Made by a program: the position numbers and the translations under genes
Source: Gammaproteobacteria bacterium
GTDB lineage: Bacteria; Pseudomonadota; Gammaproteobacteria; Chromatiales; Chromatiaceae
DNA: 11,079 bases
Direction: 5' to 3'
Assembly (NCBI GenBank): GCA_024644505.1
Contig: JAHEHQ010000023.1
Span: forward strand, 1 to 11,079
Part shown: positions 6,057-11,079 of the stretch, piece after piece
Layout: the number at the start of each line of letters is the position of its first letter
Position numbering within the stretch: the first letter of the stretch is position 1
Notes under the pieces: model-generated
Seen by the model: only the letters and a program-made list of their open reading frames with translations
What the model was told of the DNA's origin: nothing
Databases searched by the model: none

Positions 6057-8610
6057 GGGTCAGGGGGCTGACGGGCTCATAGGTAACCGGCCGCTCGAAG
6101 GCATCTGCCAGCTCCACCCTGGCCTCCTCCAGGGTGGCCGCGAGTGCATTGACGTGACGGCTGCATTCCGTCGCTGTCAGGGTCGCTGCCAGACCCTCAA
6201 CATGGGCTGCCCTGGTGTGGAGTCGGCGCAGCCCCAGGTTGATGGCGGAGCCTTTCAGGGCATGGGCGAGTTGTCTGAGCTCGACGCTGTCCCCCGAGCG
6301 GATCGACGCTTTCATGTCGGCGATCAGTCTGCTGCCCTCTTGTTCGAGATTTCGGAGCAACCGGTTCAGGAATTCGCCGTCGGGGGCCAGTTCGATGACC
6401 TCGCGGATCATCACGTAATCCAGGATGGTCTCGTCGTCTCCGTTGGTGGCTTCCCCGGTTTTTTGCGGAATGCTGTCGGCCTTTTCCTCGGTCTTGGGGG
6501 TGGTAGCCCTGGAGATGGCATCCAGCAGTTTCACCGAGGAGACCGGTTTGGTGAGAAAATAATCAATACCCACCTCCTCACAGGCTTGCCTGGCCTCCAT
6601 CGAGGCATTGGCGGTGAGCATGATAAAGGGCGTGGCATCATCGTCGGGGTGGGCGAACCGGTACAGTTTGTAGGCTTCGAGGCCCCCAACCTCGGGCATC
6701 TGCATGTCCACGATGATCAGGTCATAGGATCGGTGCTCCAGGACCTCCAGAAGTTCTCGCCCGTTGTTCACCAGACGGCTGTGGTGTCCCGCCCTTTCGA
6801 GGATGCGGGCGATGACCATCTGATTGATGCTGTTGTCTTCCGCAACCAGAATATCGAGATGGCGCTGAGCCTGACGGTGGCGCGTGAAATGCCTGGAGAG
6901 GTTGATGACGCTGTCATCCTCGTAAGCGGCTTGATGCGAGGCATGCAGGGCGTTGAACAACAGTGCCTTGTCGAATGGTTCATCGATGATGTAGAGCGTG
7001 TTTGAGATCCGGCCCGTATCCGTGTAGCGGGTGTTAACCGGATCCACGATCAGGATGGTTGTCCGGGGGAGTGCCAGATCCCGCTCCAGGGATTCGAGCA
7101 GTCCGATGGTCTCCCGATCCAGGGTGATCTGGTCCAGGATGATCACTTCGTAGGGTATGCCGAGGGTGTTCTTCTCGGTCAACATGCGTGAGGCATCCCG
7201 AATGCCCGGTGCGTTATGAAAAGATACCCCCCAGCCTTGAAGGCTGTGGGATACGTCGGTTGTCATCTGGGGATCAGTACAGATGCGCAGCACCCGGCAT
7301 TTCTGGACCCGCAACATCTCTTTTTCACTCACCGACTCTTCCTGCTGTTCGAATCCAATCTCGAACCAGAAGGTGGTGCCGATATCCGGGGTGCTGTGCA
7401 GCCCGATACGCCCGCCCATGAGCTCCACCAGCTGTTTGGCGATGGAGGTCCCCAATCCGGTTCCGCCGTACTGCCGCGTTATGCTGTTATCGGCCTGGGT
7501 GAATTTTTCGAAAATCCCCGCCTGCATATCCGGGCTTATGCCGATGCCGGTATCCACCACCTCGAAGCGGATCAGCGATCTTTGGTCATCGTTCCTGACG
7601 AGATGACAGTGCACGGTGATGCCGCCCTGACTGGTAAACTTGACCGCATTGCTGATCAGATTAATCAGGATCTGCTTGAGGTGAAAGGGGTCCCCTATCA
7701 GCCTGAAAGGGGTGTCCAGTCCGATCTGGGAGGTGAGACGCAGCCGTTTTTGCTGCACCGGCAGGGAAAACATTTTTACCGTGTTGTTGATCAGGTCGTG
7801 AAGGTTGAATCCGGTTCGTTCCAGGACCAGTTTTCCCGCCTCTATCTTGGATATGTCCAGGATATCCTCGATCAGGCGCTGCAGCGTCTGACCGGAGGTT
7901 GATATGGTGTCCACATATTCCTGCTCCTCTCCACCCAGAGGGCAGGTTCTGAGGAGGTCCGTGGTGCCGATGATTCCGTTCAGGGGCGTGCGAATCTCAT
8001 GGCTCATCTTGGCCAGAAATTCGCTCTTGGCCTGACTGGCCTGTTCAGCACGCAGGCGCTCGGCGTGCAGGCGTCTCGTCAGTGTACCTGCATAGAGCGG
8101 CAGCACGATAAGGGCCGCCAGCAACCCCACACCCAATGCCATGTTCGCCGACCAGAATTCGTTGAACATCAAGGCCACTGAAAAACCTACGAGCGACAGA
8201 ACGGCGGACAGGTAGAGGTAGCGTTCTCCGTAGCGCAGGCCGTTGCCAAAGGTCACCCAGAGAAATCCGCCCCACCAGGGGGCACCCACCTCACCGGTTA
8301 CCGTCATGGCGATACTGAATGCGGAGATATCCATGACGACACCGGACACCCTGCGCGGCACCGAAACGCCGGGTCTCAGGATGACGGAGATCAAAAGCGC
8401 CACGGAAAGGACGAATATGGTAGTGACCAGGAAAAGCCCGAACTGCCAGGTCGATGAGAGTTCGCCAATGGGGTGCTGCTTGATCAGAAACAGGTAGACG
8501 AGAACAACAATGGCGACCACAACCCTGATGGATGCCTGCTCAAGTTCCTTGTCTCGACCGCCTTTGTAGCGTTCCCGTAAGAAGTCGATAATGTTTTTGT
8601 AGGAAGTCAT
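6043..8610 (-). CDS. rpfC: RpfC-type hybrid sensor histidine kinase (DSF receptor)
   Basis: This is an 855-residue inner-membrane kinase with five or six N-terminal helices (about residues 28-45, 56-78, 86-104, 113-126, 132-149, 155-177). WVTFGNGLRYGERYL (118-132) closely resembles the RpfC membrane domain. Next come HisKA with SHEIRTPLNG (phospho-His204) and HATPase: N-box LINLISNAVKF (315-325), G1 DTGIGI (353-358) and G2 YGGTGLGTSIAK (381-392). A degenerate receiver-like segment follows (about 437-556). The true receiver has acidic pair Glu591/Asp592, phospho-Asp635, Thr666 and Lys688. The HPt domain ends the protein with LAHALKGSAINLG (781-793, phospho-His783). X. campestris RpfC (726 residues) has one receiver and one HPt; this one is longer because of the extra segment. 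In Xanthomonas, RpfC senses DSF, signals to RpfG and restrains RpfF through its receiver. The start is ATG 8610: the frame stays open to 8748 but would run into the divergent ACP gene. No clear Shine-Dalgarno precedes 8610. Confidence 0.92.
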   Translation of the reverse strand: MTSYKNIIDFLRERYKGGRDKELEQASIRVVVAIVVLVYLFLIKQHPIGELSSTWQFGLFLVTTIFVLSVALLISVILRPGVSVPRRVSGVVMDISAFSIAMTVTGEVGAPWWGGFLWVTFGNGLRYGERYLYLSAVLSLVGFSVALMFNEFWSANMALGVGLLAALIVLPLYAGTLTRRLHAERLRAEQASQAKSEFLAKMSHEIRTPLNGIIGTTDLLRTCPLGGEEQEYVDTISTSGQTLQRLIEDILDISKIEAGKLVLERTGFNLHDLINNTVKMFSLPVQQKRLRLTSQIGLDTPFRLIGDPFHLKQILINLISNAVKFTSQGGITVHCHLVRNDDQRSLIRFEVVDTGIGISPDMQAGIFEKFTQADNSITRQYGGTGLGTSIAKQLVELMGGRIGLHSTPDIGTTFWFEIGFEQQEESVSEKEMLRVQKCRVLRICTDPQMTTDVSHSLQGWGVSFHNAPGIRDASRMLTEKNTLGIPYEVIILDQITLDRETIGLLESLERDLALPRTTILIVDPVNTRYTDTGRISNTLYIIDEPFDKALLFNALHASHQAAYEDDSVINLSRHFTRHRQAQRHLDILVAEDNSINQMVIARILERAGHHSRLVNNGRELLEVLEHRSYDLIIVDMQMPEVGGLEAYKLYRFAHPDDDATPFIMLTANASMEARQACEEVGIDYFLTKPVSSVKLLDAISRATTPKTEEKADSIPQKTGEATNGDDETILDYVMIREVIELAPDGEFLNRLLRNLEQEGSRLIADMKASIRSGDSVELRQLAHALKGSAINLGLRRLHTRAAHVEGLAATLTATECSRHVNALAATLEEARVELADAFERPVTYEPVSPLTLKQP

Positions 8611-8700
8611 GGAATAAAGTGCATATTTTTCAGTACAATAGCACTTCACGATAAACCATACCAGATTCAAGACCTCACAAGGCGTCCAACGATACATATC
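8611..8700. promoter_or_regulatory. Divergent rpfC / ACP intergenic region
   Basis: These 90 bases lie between oppositely oriented start codons and are much more A+T-rich than the flanking genes, as expected for a shared promoter region. For the ACP direction, TTTTCA (8627-8632) and GATAAA (8650-8655), 17 bp apart, form a moderate sigma70-like pair; TACAAT (8634-8639) is another -10-like hexamer without a -35. No convincing pair was found in the rpfC direction. Neither ATG has a good ribosome site close by. Divergence from one short region makes co-regulation of the kinase and the ACP-KAS pair possible. Confidence 0.4.
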
Positions 8701-8946
8701 ATGAGCCAGGAAATACTTGATGCGGTTGTCGCCGCAGTCGCCAGACAAAAGAACATTCCACCCGCCACCATTAAGCCCGAAACCTCGCTGGAGCAGATCG
8801 GGATTTCGTCTCTGGATGCAATAACCATCGTCTACGAGATAGAGGACGCCTTCGATGTGGAAGTGCCCAACGATAAGCTGGAGTCCCTGAAGACCGTTCA
8901 GGACATCGTCGATGGGGTTGCCGAACTGATGGATGCGGGAGGGTAA
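8701..8946 (+). CDS. Discrete acyl carrier protein
   Basis: This 81-residue acidic four-helix protein has the length of a stand-alone acyl carrier protein. After modification by a phosphopantetheinyl transferase it would carry acyl chains on Ser37, in GISSLDAI (34-41). The Leu-Asp after the serine and the helix II pattern TIVYEIEDAFDVEVP (42-56) are conserved. The usual Asp before the modified serine (the DSL motif) is replaced by Ser, which suggests a specialised rather than the main fatty-acid-synthesis ACP. ATG 8701 is the only sensible start and gives the typical MSQEILDAVV N-terminus; the ribosome site is weak. The gene overlaps the following beta-ketoacyl synthase by up to 14 nt, implying translational coupling and joint function. 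It is divergent from rpfC. Partners could be the neighbouring synthase, the methyltransferase, or RpfF, but the sequence does not show which. Confidence 0.92.
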   Translation: MSQEILDAVVAAVARQKNIPPATIKPETSLEQIGISSLDAITIVYEIEDAFDVEVPNDKLESLKTVQDIVDGVAELMDAGG

Positions 8947-10153
8947 GGGTTTGCGACAGGTGGTTGTTTCAGGGTTGGGGTGCCTATCCGCGCTGGGTCA
9001 TGACGCCGGGCAGTTCCGGCAGGCGCTGGCGGATGGCGTATGCGGGATCTGGGCCCTGGCTGGGTTTCCCGACGATGCATTGAAACTGAGTGTTGCGGCC
9101 CAGGTTCAGGGATTCAAACCCGAAACGCACTTCTCCGATTCCGAGATGCCGCTGCTCGACCGGCATGTTCAGTTTGCCCTTGTGGCGGCCAGGGAAGCTG
9201 TTGCCGATGCCGGCCTTTCCCCGGAGGAGTTGAAATCGGCGGCGGCGGTTATCGGCACCGGGTGCGGCGGCAAGGATACCGACGAGATCACTTATCAGCG
9301 CCTGTATAAAGAGAACAAGTCCCGGGTGCACCCGGTGACCATCCCCAGGGGAATGCCTTGTGCTGCGGCCGGCCAGATCAGTATGCAGATGGGCATCACG
9401 GGCCCTGTGTTCACGGTTTCCAGTGCCTGCGCCTCTGCCAACCATGCCGTGTCCCAGGCCGTGATGCTGATACGGTCCGGTCTGGTGGATGTGGCTGTGG
9501 CCGGTGGAGCCGATGCCCCCTTTACCTTTGGATTGATCAAGGCCTGGGAGGCCATGCGGGTCCTGGCGAAGGATACGTGCAGGCCGTTTTCCGCCGACCG
9601 CAGCGGCATGGTGCTGGGTGAGGGCGCCGGGATGGTGGTGCTGGAGTCCCTGGACCACGCGAGATCGAGAGGCGCCCGAATCCATGCGGAACTGGCCGGT
9701 ATCGGCATGTCTTCAGATGCGGGGCATATTACCGATCCTTCCGTTGAAGGCGCCCTGAGCGCAATGACTTCCGCATTGAAGGATGCACGGATAGCGCCCG
9801 GAGATGTGGATTACGTCAATGCCCACGGCACCGGCACCCGGGCAAACGACGTTTCGGAGACCCAGGCGCTGAAGACCCTGTTCCGGGACCACGCCTATGA
9901 GATGGCCGTCTCCTCGACCAAGTCCATGCATGGTCATGCGCTCGGGGCGGCCGGGGGGTTGGAACTGATCGCGACCATCATGGCGCTGCAGGAGAATCTG
10001 GCGCCGCCCACCATGAACTTTACCGAAGCCGGTGAAGGTTGTGATCTGGATTATGTTCCGAATGCATCCAGGGCCATGAATATCGAGGTGGCCCTTTCCA
10101 ACTCTTTCGCGTTTGGTGGCCTGAATTCGGTACTTGCGCTGAGATCGGCCTGA
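8933..10153 (+). CDS. Beta-ketoacyl-ACP synthase, KAS II/FabF-like
   Basis: This thiolase-fold condensing enzyme extends acyl chains by decarboxylative condensation of malonyl-ACP with acyl-ACP or acyl-Cys. At 406 residues it is full length for KAS I/II (about 405-415). The active site is intact: nucleophile Cys166 in VSSACASAN (162-170), His298 in NAHGTGT (296-302), Lys330 and His335 in KSMHGHALGAAGG (330-342), and the gating loop FAFGGLN (392-398). The second-His motif reads KSMHGH where housekeeping FabF usually has KSMTGH. It looks like a specialised synthase (NodE-like group or similar) rather than the core fabF. The start is uncertain. ATG 8933 overlaps the ACP gene by 14 nt and has no ribosome site. 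TTG 8951, preceded by GGGAGGG 7 nt upstream, would give MRQVVVSGLG, which matches family N-termini better. Its 3' end lies 14 nt from the convergent methyltransferase gene. Pairing with an adjacent ACP argues for a dedicated acyl-chain pathway. Confidence 0.93.
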   Translation: MREGKGLRQVVVSGLGCLSALGHDAGQFRQALADGVCGIWALAGFPDDALKLSVAAQVQGFKPETHFSDSEMPLLDRHVQFALVAAREAVADAGLSPEELKSAAAVIGTGCGGKDTDEITYQRLYKENKSRVHPVTIPRGMPCAAAGQISMQMGITGPVFTVSSACASANHAVSQAVMLIRSGLVDVAVAGGADAPFTFGLIKAWEAMRVLAKDTCRPFSADRSGMVLGEGAGMVVLESLDHARSRGARIHAELAGIGMSSDAGHITDPSVEGALSAMTSALKDARIAPGDVDYVNAHGTGTRANDVSETQALKTLFRDHAYEMAVSSTKSMHGHALGAAGGLELIATIMALQENLAPPTMNFTEAGEGCDLDYVPNASRAMNIEVALSNSFAFGGLNSVLALRSA

Positions 10154-10167
10154 AGCCGACTGCAGGC

Positions 10168-11052
10168 TCACCGCTTCCTGAACACGAAATGCCCGACCCC
10201 GTATACCTCACCGTCCAGGGGGGCAAAACAGGCCTTGCACAGTGAGAAATACTCACTCCAGTGCTTCACGCTCTTTTCCGTGAGCACTTCCGGGTAGAGT
10301 TCATTCATGCCGTCCCAGAGGTTGCGGTGCCATTCATCGAGGGTGCGAACATAGTTCAGCCCGTTCATGAACCAGCTCTGCTCCAGTTCCATGCAGTCGT
10401 TCTGGGCGGCAACCACATCGAATGGCCATATACGACCGCCGGGATAGTATCTTCCAATGAGGGTCTTGCGCGCATCCAGAAACTGGGGGATGACAATTTT
10501 CGATGTGATCAGGTGCTGGAAATGCTTCCCTCCGGGCTTGAGCATTTCCGCAATCTTGGCGAAAGCCGAGTGCCAGTTTCTCACATGCTCGAAGGCACCC
10601 ACGGAAAATACCATGTCGTAAGAGCCGGTCTCCTCAGCGGTGATCGGCAGGGCGCCGAAGTCACCCTCGATCAGCCTGAGATTCAGACGGTTCAGGGGAT
10701 GTTCCCTTCTCGTCATTTTGTCCCTGATATAGTTGGCCTGCACCCTGCTTGGGGTGATGCAGACAACCTCGATATCGGGGTAATGTTCCGCCAGATAGGT
10801 CTCGAACCCGCCGAAGCCTGCACCGATACTGAAGATCTTCTCGTGTCCCCTGAGCCCCGTTCTTTCGCAGGCAAGCCTGAATTTTGCCGCCTGGGCCTGT
10901 TCCAGGCTGTAATCCTGTGCGGCGATCTCTTCCGGATTCTCGCCGTAATAGGCCATGGTATAAGCGAGATATTTACGGTCCAGGAAGGCTTCGAAAAATT
11001 CCACGGGTTCATCATAGTGGCCTTCCATGAGTTCATCGGTCTGTTCCCACAT
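10168..11052 (-). CDS. CFA-synthase-like SAM-dependent methyltransferase
   Basis: This 294-residue protein is a class I SAM-dependent methyltransferase of the cyclopropane-fatty-acid/mycolic acid synthase group. Members methylate unsaturated or modified lipid chains, though the family also includes other substrates. Visible features are HYDEPVEFFEAFLD (12-25), as in CFA enzymes, and AQAAKFRLACE (53-63). Motif I, FSIGAGFGGF, is at 74-83, where the usual Cys of IGCGWG is Ala. EGDF (129-132) and SVGAFEHV (150-157) follow. It is shorter than E. coli Cfa (382 residues) and near the mycobacterial CmaA size (about 287), so the N-terminal Cfa domain is absent. ATG 11052 has AAAGGGGAT immediately upstream as ribosome site. 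The frame stays open to the window edge, so a longer protein cannot be excluded. It converges on the beta-ketoacyl synthase gene with 14 nt between stops. A role in methylating an acyl chain built on the adjacent ACP is plausible but unproven. Confidence 0.85.
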   Translation of the reverse strand: MWEQTDELMEGHYDEPVEFFEAFLDRKYLAYTMAYYGENPEEIAAQDYSLEQAQAAKFRLACERTGLRGHEKIFSIGAGFGGFETYLAEHYPDIEVVCITPSRVQANYIRDKMTRREHPLNRLNLRLIEGDFGALPITAEETGSYDMVFSVGAFEHVRNWHSAFAKIAEMLKPGGKHFQHLITSKIVIPQFLDARKTLIGRYYPGGRIWPFDVVAAQNDCMELEQSWFMNGLNYVRTLDEWHRNLWDGMNELYPEVLTEKSVKHWSEYFSLCKACFAPLDGEVYGVGHFVFRKR

Positions 11053-11079
11053 ATCCCCTTTGTCGGTCCTTATGCCGCA

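Noticed and set aside
6013..7005. 330-codon open frame on the plus strand opposite rpfC
   Set aside because: It is fully antisense to the receiver and HPt regions of rpfC, shows no domain, and continues across the end of rpfF without its own ribosome site.
8611..8748. 46-codon N-terminal extension of rpfC
   Set aside because: It would run through the AT-rich divergent promoter region and into the opposite-strand ACP gene. The residues (many Cys, Trp, Tyr) do not resemble an RpfC N-terminus, while ATG 8610 gives a normal one.
10148..10167. Terminator hairpin between the beta-ketoacyl synthase and the methyltransferase
   Set aside because: Only a 5-bp GCCTG/CAGGC stem with a 10-nt loop and no T run; too weak to call.

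Overview
The window looks like a piece of a moderately high-GC proteobacterial chromosome. HrpB, YbaK and an Rpf-type signalling pair make a gammaproteobacterium the best guess, but no rRNA or other taxonomic marker is present, so this is inference. No tRNA, rRNA, CRISPR array, transposase or phage gene was seen. Nearly all sequence is coding, and the genes show no obvious change in composition.

Left part (about 1-4890), mostly housekeeping. It opens with the 3' part of an SMC/Rad50-like ATPase (its N-terminus lies outside the window). A 64-residue two-helix membrane protein with a CxxC motif follows. Next is a minus-strand YbaK-type misacyl-tRNA deacylase, a DUF1269-type membrane protein, and the DEAH/DExH helicase HrpB. 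The gaps here carry several strong palindromes: a 13-bp stem between convergent genes, a 20-bp perfect stem abutting the ybaK ribosome binding site, a shorter palindrome sharing its 12-mer 750 bp away, and a copy of the dispersed GTCATTCCGGCGAA-type repeat.

Right part (about 4891-11079), a diffusible signal factor (DSF) locus. rpfF (crotonase-fold DSF synthase with both catalytic glutamates) converges on and overlaps rpfC (membrane hybrid histidine kinase with HisKA, HATPase, receiver and HPt domains, plus an apparent extra degenerate receiver). Divergent from rpfC are a discrete acyl carrier protein and an overlapping beta-ketoacyl-ACP synthase with an intact Cys-His-His triad. Convergent to those is a CFA-synthase-like methyltransferase. 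RpfF acts on 3-hydroxyacyl-ACP thioesters in the characterised systems, so a private ACP, a condensing enzyme and a lipid-chain methyltransferase beside it suggest a dedicated acyl supply or tailoring branch for the signal. That link is inferred from gene position only. No rpfG (HD-GYP partner) or rpfB-like acyl-CoA ligase lies inside the window.
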